Origin: Notospermus geniculatus
Taxonomy: Eukaryota > Nemertea > Pilidiophora > Heteronemertea > Lineidae
NCBI GenBank assembly: GCA_002633025.1
Contig: NMRB01000635.1
Coordinates: 124,001 to 188,000 of the forward strand
Direction: 5' to 3'
Length of the DNA stretch: 64,000 bases
The position numbers and the translations under genes are program-made. Positions 43,800 through 55,443 of this stretch are shown one piece after another. Position 1 is the first letter of the stretch. Every line of letters starts with the position of its first letter. Below the pieces are notes generated by a model. The model had not been told where the DNA came from, ran no database searches, and worked only from the letters and a program-made list of their open reading frames with translations.

Positions 43800-44400
43800 T
43801 TGATTGAGTCTGGAGGGCGAACCCACAGGGGGGGTGTGTGGCCCTCCCCAGAAAAAAAATTGAAAATCTACACCCACACTGATGCATTTTCCCCACACCT
43901 GACACTACAATAACTTGGGTTGAAGAGGGGAAATGACCTTTTAGAGCAAAAATGTGTTTTGTCCATTTTTAGCCCGCTTGGCCGGAAGGCCCAGCAGGGC
44001 TTATGCTGTGGTTGGGGTCGTTGAGTGGTGGTCTGTCGTGCGTCAGTCCGTACGGCGGTACGTCCGTAAACTTTTGGCTCGTTAGCGCTCTAGCGCCTTT
44101 ATTTTTTGACGAATCTTTTTTATCTTTGGTGGGTGTATATATTGTGGTGACCAGGTGGCTTCAGTGTTGAGCTTTACTGAATCTGAGTTGTGTCCCTTCA
44201 GCACTGAGGTAGCCTGGTCCCTCCTTTCTCCCTGGGATCCAGGTTGGGCCTATACCATACTTTGGCCTGGGTTCTTTTTCTATTCTAGTCAAAATAATTA
44301 CCTTTTTTAGCTCACTGGGGTGAGCTATTACGATGGTGCAGCGTCCGTCGTCGTCGTCGTCCGTCGTTGTCCGTTAGCAGGGCACGTTTCGTAACACGTC
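43800..44400. repeat. cluster of degraded repeat fragments
   Basis: AGCCCGCTTGGCCGGAAGGC and AGCTCACTGGGGTGAGCTA palindromic words, each followed by GTCCGTC-rich stretches, look like ends of two different foldback families often seen in marine invertebrates. A GGGGGGTGTGTGGCCCTCCCC block precedes them. Confidence 0.5.
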
Positions 44401-45857
44401 ACTGAAAGCAATAACGAAGAATTAATAGAGGATGAACAAATCGAGAATTTCTTATCGAGTTCCCCAACAAATGAGCCCTTTTTGCTGAAAGACATGGACG
44501 TGTCTGAAAGCAGTGATGAGGAGTTACTAGTAGTTGAATTAATGCAGAATCAGAATGATAACGAAGGTGAAACCCCGCAAACTGAATTACATGTACGATC
44601 AAGTTCCCCTTCCGAGTCGTTCCTACTGGAAGACCTGGACATTTTCGTTGGAGAACCCATCAGCCCAATACCGCCCACCCCACCACGCAGGAAGATCATT
44701 ATCTCGAAGCCATCATCTCATGTTGAGGAAATTGAAGTAATTAAGAAGGAAGTAGGAATCCAGACAGACCCAGTAGTGGACCCAAACCTGGAACAATTGA
44801 AGATTAACAATGAACTGATGAGACAACTGATTGGAGAAGTAAAGAAGAAAGAATGTAAATGCAAATGTAAATGTGGTAATTAATGTAGGGGTAATTAAGA
44901 GGGGGGGGGAGAGTGAAATGACTGACTGCTGCATGGGGGGAAGAATGAAATTATTAACTATTGTATGTACTATTGTCTTGCTGGAATACCGGAGGAATAC
45001 TATTTCCAATGATGGTCATGTTTTCTATAAGTGTTATATTAATGGTCGTTGTATTGTTGTTGAGTATGGAGTTTGCATTGAACTAGAATTGAAATGAATT
45101 ATTGGTTTTATTTGGTAAGTATTTGAAATATGCGAAATGTAAATTAACTTGGAATACCGGAGGAGTGCTATACTCTGATGATGGTCTCTTTAATCAATGT
45201 AAATTAATACTTTAATTGGATGTAATACCAGGGGATTGAATTTTAGCGGATGATGCAGTGTAATACTTATGAGATTTGTCTTCTGGGTTGGAACACTAAT
45301 ATGGATTTATTACTCATTTAGATCCTACTTAGTNTTCGGCCCGATCGGACATCCAATATGGCCACCAGGTGGCATAACCCGAAAATCATCAAAGTCTTTT
45401 CTGGGAACGACTTGACCCAGATTGCTCATAACTGATATGTACCTCCCTCTGTCATTAGACTATGATGTCCAACCCAGTGAGCACATGGTCCATGGACCAT
45501 TTCATTTTAGTAAGTCATCTATCGCAGCGATTCGCTTCACAGTTTGATTGAGAATAGTGTCCATAGATAATTGAAACTGTAATTCATCCTTTGTTCCTAC
45601 TAGTATGTTTATATTCTTCATCGTCTGTTTTTATTCCCAAGCCCGGGAATCCGTGTGCTCCGTAGTACATTCTACTGTACATTTTGACAGCCGTCATCTT
45701 CGACAAACTTTCATTAATTGTTCGAGATTCCGTCCACTTTATTGGTAAGTATATCAGGTCATGTCTTTTATTATGATAAGAATGAGAAACTCTTATACTT
45801 TACTGAATCTGAGTTGTGTCCCCTCAACACTGAAGCCACCTGGTCACCACAATATGG
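44145..45857. mobile_element. possible transposable element around the Lys-Cys ORF
   Basis: TTGTGGTGACCAGGTGGCTT (about 44151) is the inverse of AAGCCACCTGGTCACCACAA (about 45834), and CTTTACTGAATCTGAGTTGT occurs as a direct copy next to both. The 1.7-kb interval encloses the unrecognised ORF. A second internal repeat, GGAATACCGGAGGA, is at 44983 and 45150. Element class unknown. Confidence 0.45.
44395..44883 (+). CDS. unrecognised ORF ending in a Lys-Cys repeat, probably element-encoded
   Basis: I do not recognise the family. The frame is open from 44395 and could begin inside an upstream exon; no ATG is present before 44494, so the 5' end is uncertain (about 130-160 residues). The product is acidic, contains an internal duplication (SSSPTNEPFLLKDMDV and SSSPSESFLLEDLDIF), a proline-rich PISPIPPTPPRRK segment, a short predicted helix (LEQLKINNELMRQLIGEV), and ends KKECKCKCKCGN. 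It sits between copies of a CTTTACTGAATCTGAGTTGT word (44176 and 45800), so it is probably part of a mobile element or a captured gene fragment. Codon use looks constrained, since third positions vary while motifs repeat. Confidence 0.5.
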   Translation, partial: HVTESNNEELIEDEQIENFLSSSPTNEPFLLKDMDVSESSDEELLVVELMQNQNDNEGETPQTELHVRSSSPSESFLLEDLDIFVGEPISPIPPTPPRRKIIISKPSSHVEEIEVIKKEVGIQTDPVVDPNLEQLKINNELMRQLIGEVKKKECKCKCKCGN

Positions 45858-46197
45858 GCCTAAGATCTAGATCGAGTTCGATTTTGACCACGGTTGGATT
45901 CCTATTTTGGCCTCCAGGGGGCGTTTTGTGAAAAATTTCAAAATCTGACCTTTTTATATCAGCGTAATGCACTACGTCACTGCAGCGTTGCGTTACGACG
46001 GTGTGTGTGTCATGGCGGCCTTCGGCTTTCGCCGTTGTTGTTTACGTCCTTTTCAAATCGTTCTCTCTCAAACATAACGAAATGTCAGATGTCGAAAAAT
46101 ACTTAATAGAATCCTGGAATATCCTTTAACCTTGTACCAAATCCTTTTGACGAAATACCCTTTTGAAATATTGGAATTGTCCATGTTATCGGAGCTA

Positions 46198-46905
46198 TGT
46201 GTTGTCTTTTTAACGCCACGAGGTGGACTGGCGGTTGGGGCCGCGTGCCCGCGTACTTATCCTATCTTGATGTGAAGAAGTCAAAAGTTACGGAACTATA
46301 TTTTAGGCCTACAACCATTTATAATATTGAATTACTCCCGCTACTGTCATGTATATTGGTATAAGAAATTACTCGAAGACATGATATGAATATATGAATA
46401 AGCTTTATTAACATTTCTCGATACACTTTACAAATAAGAGTTAATGACGTCATCACGTCAATCTGTAATCTTCCGCGCAGTGTTGTCGTGGGTATAAAAG
46501 GCGACGCTCTGGGCGGGAAATTCGGATCGTCGTGGTCTGACCGCACGATCTCAGTCACTCTGCTCGAGTACCCGTGCTCAGCAACAGAGTGACTGATCGT
46601 CTCTAGAACACTACCGTACGTAGACCTGCTGCCGTAGTATTCTAGAGACTTATGTCAGACGGGTTTTTAAAACCTATCATCATTATCATATTACTATGCT
46701 ATGCTCATCATCATCATCACTCATTGCGAATGTCAAGATTAATATTGGTTGAATAAATTAATAATTATCCTTTGATATCTGATGTGATTTTGGTTACTTG
46801 TCTGGTTGTGTTGGTCTCATTGGTTCACTGAAATTCCTCATTGGTCAGTCGCGCTACCTCTTGTCTAAAAGTGCACGATACACCGCTCGGTCGTGACACA
46901 TGTAC
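46198..46905 (+). mobile_element. possible solo LTR
   Basis: The stretch starts TGTGTTGTC and ends GTGACACA. It has a TATAAAAG box at 46493-46500, followed by a strongly structured leader (two AGTGACTGA/TCAGTCACT inverse words near 46545 and 46590) and an AATAAATTAATAA near 46755. No target duplication is convincing, so the limits are uncertain. Confidence 0.35.
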
Positions 46906-47627
46906 AAACAAAATAAGGATTACCTAGGTGGGCAGCTGATGCTGTACCTTCAACAAAGGTGGTTTATCAAGGCAATTTTGCATCGAATCGAGAAAAATGT
47001 GCTCGATTTTACAGATGTTAGCAATAGTGAACACTCCCTCAGCGGAACTAACTGACCTCGTCCCCGAGGTGCCGCACATGCATTGGGTGTATGTTTCTGC
47101 ATAGGCATCGAAAAAGGTACCATGTTTCCCGGTTTTCCCCACAGCATTACGCCAGGCGTAATGATTACGCAAAATACAGTAAGCCTATACCCAGGACGAC
47201 ATTGACCCATTCAGCCGCATTAAGCCATGTAAAAAAAAGTTGGTTAGCATCCCCTCCCGCCACTGAAATCACCCTTCCTCAAAAAAAATTATTTTTAACA
47301 AACTTTCAAAAAACTTGTTGAAAATAAAATCGTAGGCTGGGATGCTTAAATAAAACACACAACACAGTAGTTTTTATTTCAATTCATACCAATTACATTT
47401 GGAATTTCCCTTAGGTTGCCGTGGCCCATGCTGGTTACCATGGTAACATGCATCTCAAACTCAAGAAAAACATTTAAAAGAACTCCCGCCCTCCTCAGAA
47501 AATTGAGAGGCAAAGGATGCTAACCAACTATTTATTTACATGGCCTTTCCCGGGAGCCAATCAGGACCATCGTTTCAAGTTACCCATAATTCCGAGTTCG
47601 AATAAATACGGAGGTTTGATCGAATGA

Positions 47628-47962
47628 AATTTGTTCATGAACGAAATTATTTATTCATGAAAAAAATATTTGTTCATGAAAATAATAATAATTTATTCAT
47701 GAAATTTTTTTTCATGAATAAATAATTTTTTCATGAACAGATATTTTTTTCATGAATAAATATTTCTTCATGAACAAACATTTTTTTCATGAATAAATAT
47801 TTTCTTCATGAATAAATAATTTTTTTCATGAACAAATATTTTTTCATGAATAAATAATTTTTTCATGAACAAATATTTTTTTCATGAATGAATATTTTTC
47901 ATTCATTCATGAATATTAACCATTCATGAATGAATATTTACCATTCATGAATGAATATATTT
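47628..47962. repeat. tandem array of TTCATGAA palindromes
   Basis: About twenty TTCATGAA octamers are spaced by 15-20 AT-rich bases (AATAAATATTTTT and similar). Neighbouring units alternate orientation, so the array is palindromic at several scales. Confidence 0.9.
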
Positions 47963-48399
47963 TTGGAACAAAAATATTCTGTAGTATTGAATATTGCAAC
48001 GACTATCATGCCATAGTCTGCAGGAGGTCATTGAATTTTTTATACAGGGTGGTCGAAAAAAACGCACAAGGATACTTCCTCCACCCTCAGTCCCAAATCA
48101 CTGGTATGAATGGTTAGAGAATCTTTCTAGAAGAAAAATAAGACCAAAGATACCTCGATTCGGTCCAGTAGTTTTACCTCCAGAGCCATTTTTGTGAAGC
48201 AAATTCAGTGGTCGTTAATAACTAACTTAAGGTGGCAGTGGAGTTAGTAAACGCATCCAGTTGAGGTCCGTTTTGAAATATAATTGCACGAATGTGTTAC
48301 GACCGTAGTTTACTTTGCCAACGAAATTTGTGAGTTTATGTATTGTTGCAGATCTCCGAATGGGGAGGTCGCCTAATTTTTTCTACCATATGATTGGAA

Positions 48400-48710
48400 A
48401 ATTAAACGAGACTTACCTGTAAGTTGAAGTTTGATTGAGATTCTATCGAACCCTCAATCGGGAATGGAGGAATCACATGAGATAGCGCACGCTGACTACC
48501 CGTCAGTATTGAACTAGCCGCAAGAACACGAATCCTTATGAAGGGAAGGGTACAAAGTGGATAACAGAAACACACAGACACACGGGAATATTTTTATAGA
48601 AGGGAGGGCATGTGATTCCTCCATTCCCGATCGAGGGTTCGATAGAATCTCAATCAAACTTCAACTTACAGGTAAGTCTCGTTTAATTTTCCAATTCTAT
48701 CTCACCCATC
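48400..48710. repeat. palindromic terminal region of a DIRS element
   Basis: AGACTTACCTGTAAGTTGAA...GAATGGAGGAATCACA (48409-48478) is repeated inverted at about 48610-48680 with few changes. It adjoins the DIRS inverted end at 48694, and AGCGCACGCTGACT at about 48485 is found inverted at 62228, next to the other DIRS end. Confidence 0.75.
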
Positions 48711-48970
48711 AATCTAGGTCATTCCAGAATCCCATGAGATTTGAAAGCTGAGTGTTCGAGCGGTACTCAAATAACCTGTACCATTGCCATAAGTGACACC
48801 AATGAACACTAAGAAGATTAATACTCTGCAGAATGACTAATAAACTCTTATGCTATATACCTATGATTATTGAATGTCTCTAAAGAGATACAGGTACAAA
48901 TTCTACATTCCAAACATTGCATAAACATGATTTGACAGCTTCTTCCATCACAACACAATTAGCTGATTAA

Positions 48971-51024
48971 CTATGTCTTTGACTTTAGCAGTGCCTGTCC
49001 ATATGAATCACACTCACTGTCACACCTGTTGTAAAATGTAGCAGAGGTCCTGGAGTTGGACCACCCAACCATTTTCAAAATGTCATCAACAGGTACACCT
49101 GCACCAGCAACAGCAGAGGCACTTGCTGACCGGGTTGAATGGGCTTTAAACACTGTAATGTCAACACCAGATTGTTGTAACACTATAGCCGCGTTCACAC
49201 CTAAAACGTTATCGTACCGTTTTCCGTAGATCGTTCCAGGGAAAACGCTCCGTCTCCCAACGGTAAAAATGCGCGCATTCACACTAGTTTATATCGTTCT
49301 ATCCCGAACGATATAAGCGTTCAGACACCAAACGTTTTAACGAAGTCATCTACAGGAGCGAGTTGAAACTGGAAAGATCGCGTCAAGGTCATCCCCCTCC
49401 AGCTGCCCCTCAATGTCCCCATCCCTCCATATTTCCACAAGTGCCAACTGTTCATTTGGACTTAAGGCGAGTCCTCAATTAACGTTCACAAGTTCATGGC
49501 CATTGTGAAAAAAAATGACAAGGAAAAACAATGAAATATTACGAAAACTGATGAGAAATCATGAACCAGTAAACATGACTGTGGACATGGATGAAACAGG
49601 AAGAAAGTAGCGATGAGGGAGGGTAACGCGGGGTTCGTATTTCCAACACCGAATCGGACCGAATCAGAGCATAACGTCAATGAATTGGAATCAACTTCAT
49701 TTTGCTTTTTAAATGCAAGAATGATAAATTAGAATGAAAAAATACAAATAAAAATAAAAGGCAGATTTACGATTTAATGTTATATTTTGTTAGGACTCTG
49801 ATACAAGGTAGACCAGTTCATCCTTGCCGTCTACACTCCCGTGCTGCACCGACGGTAAGCACTGTAGCGCCACGGCCATATCGCATCCGCGAGTTGATGC
49901 GTTTTGGCTATAACGATATAAGCGTTCAGACGCACAACTTGGGCGTTGGGGCTATAACGTTATAACTAAAACAGTTGGGAAAACGCTAAACGTTATAACT
50001 AAAACAGTTGGGAAAACGCTAAAATTTGGCGTTTTTGTCCGAACGTTTTGAAAGCGTTATAAGAACTCTTGTGCCTGAACAGCTGAATCGTTATAAAAGC
50101 TAAAACTGTTTCCCGAACGTTATAAGGCTTAACTTTATCCAACGTGCTACTGTTCCACATGAAACTTGCTTATGGGGCTTTATATAGCTAATTAAGAGTT
50201 CCTGGCATGCTTTTGTCCTTTGAATGTACTCTTGTAGAACTGTCACCAGACATAAGTTCTTATTGTTTTCAAAGGTCTGGAATTTCAGAACGTTCAAGTG
50301 ATGTCCTGGTCGGGATTGTTTCAAAAGGAAGTCTATTAATATATATGGAGAGTTTCTTCTCTTCAAATTTAATATTGTCAACTTTCAATCCACGTAATGT
50401 TTGAAGGCGTTGGCCCGAATAGAGTGCAAAAAGCATTGTTACTTTTATAGTAAGCTCCTGGAGGCTGCATTCACACGTATCAATCTTATCTGGGTAATCA
50501 AGGACCATTTTCACATCCCACGTAGTGGTGTATCTTGGCAGAGATGGTCGAATATTGTAAACACCCTTTAAAAATCTCTTGACCATGGGATGGTCTCCGA
50601 CTGGAAAATTATTCAGAGTCATACATGCTGACAGCGCAGACCTAGCGGTGTTTATGGCACTGTAGCCTAACCCAGAATCAAACAGTCCTTGTAGAAAAAG
50701 GAGAATATCTTTCAAAGAGGGATGAAACGTATCAACTCCATGGGTGTCACAGAATTTTTCCCGTCGTCGAAAGGTGCTTCTGTACTGGGCCTGAGTTGAC
50801 CCCCGCCAAGAGTGCATGATGACAGCGACAGTCTGTTCCGGTATTCCATCTGCATCCAATCTTTGCCTGACAAGACGCAGGCCAGCAGTGTCAGTTTCCG
50901 TTCCAGTTTGTGGCTTGTCTCCGGTGACTCTGGTAACCTGAGAAGTCCTGGCTTCCGTGGGAGAATTCGTGGATGGTCTATCAGCAGACTCAGCAGCACT
51001 GGGTACCAAGCCTGTGTGGGCCAC
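48971..51024 (-). pseudogene. DIRS tyrosine recombinase, frameshifted and split by an insertion
   Basis: The N-terminal part (51024-50269) has a SAM-like core-binding region and YSGQRLQTLRGLKVDNI, which carries the first catalytic arginine of phage-integrase-type recombinases. The frame then shifts near 50280 and continues in 50381-50100. A foreign 0.95-kb element (49182-50129) follows. The C-terminal part (49190-48971) has FKAHSTRSAS and GWSNSRTSATFYNR, the second catalytic His/Arg region and the tyrosine. So all catalytic boxes are visible but not in one frame. Confidence 0.85.
49182..50129. mobile_element. DNA transposon inserted in the DIRS recombinase, TAAC duplication
   Basis: TAAC is present on both sides (49178-49181 and 50130-50133); removing one copy plus the insert restores a continuous recombinase frame. 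Ends are TAGCCGCGTTCACACC-like and its partner AGCCTTATAACGTTC, imperfectly inverted, with many CGTTATAA/TTATAACG words inside. The TAA-containing target suggests PIF/Harbinger; no transposase ORF is seen. Confidence 0.75.
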
Positions 51025-51395
51025 TTTGGAACTATGGCAATTATGGTGGCCTTGTCGGCAGCAACCGTCTGGAGCACACGTGGTATCAAGCTGAAAGGAG
51101 GAAATGCATATCCCTGTAATTCATGCCAGTTCATAGAAAAGGCATCTATCGCCATTGCCCCGGGGTCGGGCTTCCAGGCAATATACTTTTCAACTTGAGT
51201 GTTTAGTCTGGTGGCAAACATATCTATTTCAACTGGCCATTGTTTGAAACGACTTTTGACCTGGCCAAATATTTCAGGATCTAACATCCATTCGGTTTCA
51301 TGGGAAAATTTCCTACTAGCTCTATCTGCAGTAATATTTGCCACACCTGGGATGTGTGCAACACTGAGCCAATTTTTCTGATTGTAGGCCCACAA
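50712..51395 (-). pseudogene. DIRS pol, RNase H end and downstream domain
   Basis: Starts with NWLSVAHIPGVANITADRAS, the usual end of the DIRS RNase H region, and continues through VEIDMFATRLN and AMAIDAFSMNW, motifs typical of the downstream pol segment. It is out of frame with the reverse transcriptase because of small deletions near 51420-51460, and overlaps the recombinase frame by about 300 bases as in other DIRS elements. Confidence 0.8.
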
Positions 51396-51459
51396 CCAAA
51401 TTTCTCTAGCAACAGCATTACATTCACGAGAATGACTGCCCCCATTTCCCTCATGTATG

Positions 51460-52932
51460 CTACGACATAACCTTTATGTGAACTCCTGTGGCACTACCAC
51501 ACAAGGCTCTTAGCCCGAACTCAATTCCTTTGAGTTCCTTGACATTGATATGCCAGTTCACTTCGCCTGGTAACCATTCGCCACCACCAGAGATTCCTGT
51601 TTCCAGGTTGGCATACCCATAACCAGTCCCACTGGCATCTGTATGGATAGTTAGGTCCACTGGCTTCACCGAAATTTGTTTTATGGCCAAGTGAGCATTG
51701 TCTATCCACCAATTTAGGTCACCTTGAGCTCTTTCACTTAGGGACATATATGCATCAAAATTGCCTGCATTGCCTTGCAAAGCATCAATTTTTTCATTTT
51801 CCAGTTGTCTGTAGAATAGAGGACCAAAGGTAACGGCTGGGAAACTGGATACTAGAAGACCTATCACCTGCGCGACAGTCCTAATAACACAGGAATCTTT
51901 AGCTTTCAACAGAGCTTTGCAAGCATTTGATATTTTCTGTTGTTTTTCAGTGGTTAGTTTCAATGCCATCAGATTGGAGTCGGCTACAAACCCTAACACC
52001 GGCAAGAGTGTCCCAGGGCCAAGGACAGTTTTGTGTTCGTCCGGATGGACAACAAATCCTAGCTTTGTTAGAAGCTTATAGGTGGCCTGAGCATTTTGCT
52101 GACAAGATCTTGTCTCAACTGACCCTTGAAGGTACACATCATCAATATATGCCACTGAAAGATACCCTTGTTGTCTCAAAGACTGCAAAGCTGGTTTTAA
52201 TAACTTCGTAAATAGTCTAGGACAAGGCGAAAGTCCATTGGGGAAAACTGTGAATTTCAACAATTTCCCTTTCCATTGAAATTTCAAGTACTTTTGGCTA
52301 CTTTCATGAATAGGAACGCTGTAGTACGCATCCTTTATATCCAGCTTTGCCATTTTACAATTGGGGGTCATCATTTGTGTTATGGTTTTGATGGAGTCCA
52401 TTTTGAAATGGTGATATTCAAGATGTATATTCAATTTGGTCAAATTCAATATCATTCTGTGCGTATTGTCTGCTTTAGGCCGTACAAAAATAGTAGATAT
52501 GAATTCATCTGGTTCATGTCCAGATTCAACAATCACACCTTTCGCAATTAATTTGTCAATTTCTGCATCTACTGCAGCATTTTCCTTATCAGAAAACTCC
52601 CTCTGGCGTGGTGGGGTTTTTTGGTGAGGCTTAGATATGAATTAATTGTCTGCTTTAGGCCGTACAAAAATAGTAGATATGAATTCATCTGGTTCATGTC
52701 CAGATTCAACAATCACACCTTTCGCAATTAGTTTGTGAATGTCTGCATCTACTGCAGCATTTTCCTTATCAGAAAATTCCCTCTGGCGTGGTGGTTTTTT
52801 TTGGTGAGGCTTAGATATGAATTTTAATTTGTAGCCCTTAACGATTTCAAGGATTTCCGGATCAGATGTCAATTCTTGCCAGGCCTCATAACAATGTGCA
52901 ATAGCACCAGCTCTGAAGTGTTCTGCCGCCAA
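51460..52932 (-). pseudogene. DIRS reverse transcriptase/RNase H
   Basis: Has KLDIKDAYYSVPI (first aspartate box), FPNGLSPCPRLFTKLLKP, the catalytic YIDDV box, and IHTDASGTGYG of RNase H. A 180-base direct duplication (52465-52644 and 52645-52824) repeats the segment with VESGHEPDEFISTIFVRPK, and this, with a frame break, separates the N-terminal piece (52932-52642) from the main frame (52536-51460). Confidence 0.88.
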
Positions 52933-53036
52933 TTTTGACTCAGCCCTAGCTCTCTCAACAAATGTACAATATTCTAAAGTATTGTGATCTGGGTCAAAAG
53001 GTTTACTTTAAACCTCATTGCTTTTTCTGTCCTCGT

Positions 53037-53214
53037 TTATTCGGACTTCTTCTTGGTGGCTTGTTGGTTGTACTGGGAGTATCCCCCTCGATTGTATTGG
53101 CCTCGCCCGCGGCGGTTGGGTCCGTACTGGAAGTTGTTCCTGCCCCCGAACTTGTTGGGTTTCCCGTTTTTTGCCTGGTGTTTCCAGGCATTTATACGGC
53201 CATAACCCCAGCAA
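53037..53214 (-). pseudogene. DIRS gag, C-terminal fragment
   Basis: Minus strand, stop at 53037-53039. The product has KPNKFGGRNNFQYG, then NRRGRGQYNRGGYSQYNQQ, the Gly/Arg/Asn-rich tail of DIRS gag proteins. It breaks off at about 53214 where BEL/Pao sequence begins. Confidence 0.7.
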
Positions 53215-53328
53215 AACCCAGTAAGAATCCAGTATGGCCAGTATTGATCCCAGTACTGTTCCAGTATATTTTTACACTGGGTTTCGGTGAGGGACAGCTC
53301 GCTCCCTGAGTGAACAAAAGAAAAGAAG

Positions 53329-55443
53329 ATGGACTCGGATCACGACTTTAAGAAGGCAGTCCAAAAACAAGAAAGGGCTTTCCGTAATCAGGTGTCTTGC
53401 TGGAGGAAACTGGCGTCTGAGTTGGAAAGGCTGACAGTTACAACAGACAGAACGGATGCGGATCTCAAGGAAGATCTTAAGAAGGGACTAGAGAAATTAT
53501 CGCATGAGTTTGACGGTCTGCAAGCCATCTACGACGAACTCGAATGCACACTCGCCGAGGATGGCAGGGAGGAGGACTACGTCGACAAATTCTCTAACGT
53601 GGAAGAACTCAACTATTTACTAAATAAGAAAATTGCAGACCAGATCGGAAGGATAAACATCAGTCATAGTCATAACACAAGTAAGTCTCATAAAAACACA
53701 GTCAAGGAAGTTGAAGTCGTGGCTGTGGACAATACCTCTAACTGTAATACTAGTGGCTCTCTTACATGTCCTGAAAATGTGAATAAGGAAGCCGAAGTTG
53801 AAGCTGTACGTGAACATGTCAATGAGGAGCCATCTCAACCAAGACCTCCCAACATCAGTCAGGAGAATCCAGTGGCGGTGAATCCTGTGTATGAGACATC
53901 CACAACAGGAACAGCTCAGAAGGAACACCAGGTACCCATGTCGGTTATGTCAAATCTTGTATCTGCTCTGGCTGACCAGTTTGAGCTGTCAAGACTCCCA
54001 CCTCCGGAGCCAGGAATCTTCTCTGACAGGTACCCATGTCGGTTATGTCAAATCGTGTATCTGCTCTGGCTGACCAGTTTGAGCTGTCAAGACTCCCACC
54101 ACCGGAGCCAGGAATCTTCTCTGGATACCCTCTACCCTGCATGGAAGACCGCGTACAACAACCTGATTGCCTCCAAGAGGATCAGGGAGTCTGAGAAGAT
54201 TCATTATCTAAAGAAGTACCTCTCCAAGTCAGTCAGGGAGATGGTGGATGGTTACCTCACCATAGCAGATGATGAAGCCTACGCACTTGCTTGGAAAAAG
54301 CTCGAGTCCAGGTTCGGTGACCCTTTCGTCATTGCCAGCGCCTTCAGAGACAGGTTGCACAACTGGCCGGACGTTCCATCAAGGGATGCAGAAGCCCTTA
54401 GGAAACTTTCCGACTTTCTGAGGCAGTGTCAAGCAGCTATGAGGATCAATGGGAATCTACAAGTTCTCGATGATGAACGGGAGAATCAAAAAATTTTGAA
54501 GAAGCGACCTGATTGGCTGGTCAATCGTTGGAATAGGTCTGCCTACACCTACAAACAGAACTTTCAGTGTCATCCTCCATTTCATTATTTCGCTACATTT
54601 GTTGAGCAAGAAGCCGATCTGGCTAATGATCCAGTAACTAGCCTCCATGCTATCAAGAAGAGGGATTCCAAGGCCGCCCAGCATCAGAAGTCGTCAACGC
54701 ACTCACAGTCAAAGGCCAGATCGTTTGCCACTGGGACTGGTGTTAAAACCAAGCCGGAGAAGAAATGCCTATTCTGTGAAGAGATCCACAGTACCCAGAC
54801 ATGTTCAAAGCTGATGCTAAAACCTATAAAAGAGAAACAAGAATTTGTCAAGGCAAAGGGCCTCTGCTGGGGATGTTTGAACAAGGGACATTGCTCAAAG
54901 GACTGCAGATCGAAGGCAAAGTGCAAAACTTGTAACAAAAATCATCCGACTGTCTTACATATGGAGAGAATTGATAAAGAATCCGCTGAAGAGAAATCAA
55001 CAAAACCGAATCCAGACATGTCAGATGAGATTGAGAAGCCAACCACAGAGTCTAAACTTCAAAATGATTCCAAGCAAGCGAAAGAGGCAGTGAACAATGC
55101 CAATTGTCATTACAGTCAAAGAAGCAGAGTCCACCTGGAGGGCAGCAAAAGTTCCATGATCGTTCCAGTTCTGCTTTATCATCAGGATAATCCTGATCAT
55201 GAGATTATCACATACGCTATGCTTGATACGCAGTCAGACACTACGTTTGTACTGGAAAAGCTACAAAGGCAGCTGGGTGTTGAAGGAGTCCAGACTAACC
55301 TTCGTTTGTCCACAATGAGCTCACAAGATCAATTGATAGAGACAGTAAAGATAAGAGGATTGTATGTCAAGGGACTAAATCATCAGACAGCGGACAAGTG
55401 GTCGCTTTGCCACCAACGTACACGAGGGACGTCATGCCTGTAG
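53329..55443 (+). pseudogene. BEL/Pao gag and protease start
   Basis: N-terminal coiled-coil region, then the conserved gag core (YPAWKTAYNNLI, RFGDPFVIASAF) and two CCHC-like knuckles (CWGCLNKGHCSKDC and CKTCNKNH context). The protease begins at MLDTQSDTTFV, with the catalytic Asp-Thr. A 98-base direct duplication (53931-54028, 54029-54126) shifts the frame in its second copy, giving a stretch with no gag similarity before the frame recovers. The frame ends early at 55443. Confidence 0.85.

Noticed and set aside
43671-43807. Extension of the afadin exon 2 frame past the donor site
   Set aside because: Similarity to afadin stops at the GT donor and the extension is not conserved.
47628-47962. 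CRISPR-like spacing of TTCATGAA repeats
   Set aside because: The repeat is only 8 bases, spacers are AT-rich and alike, and the context is eukaryotic.
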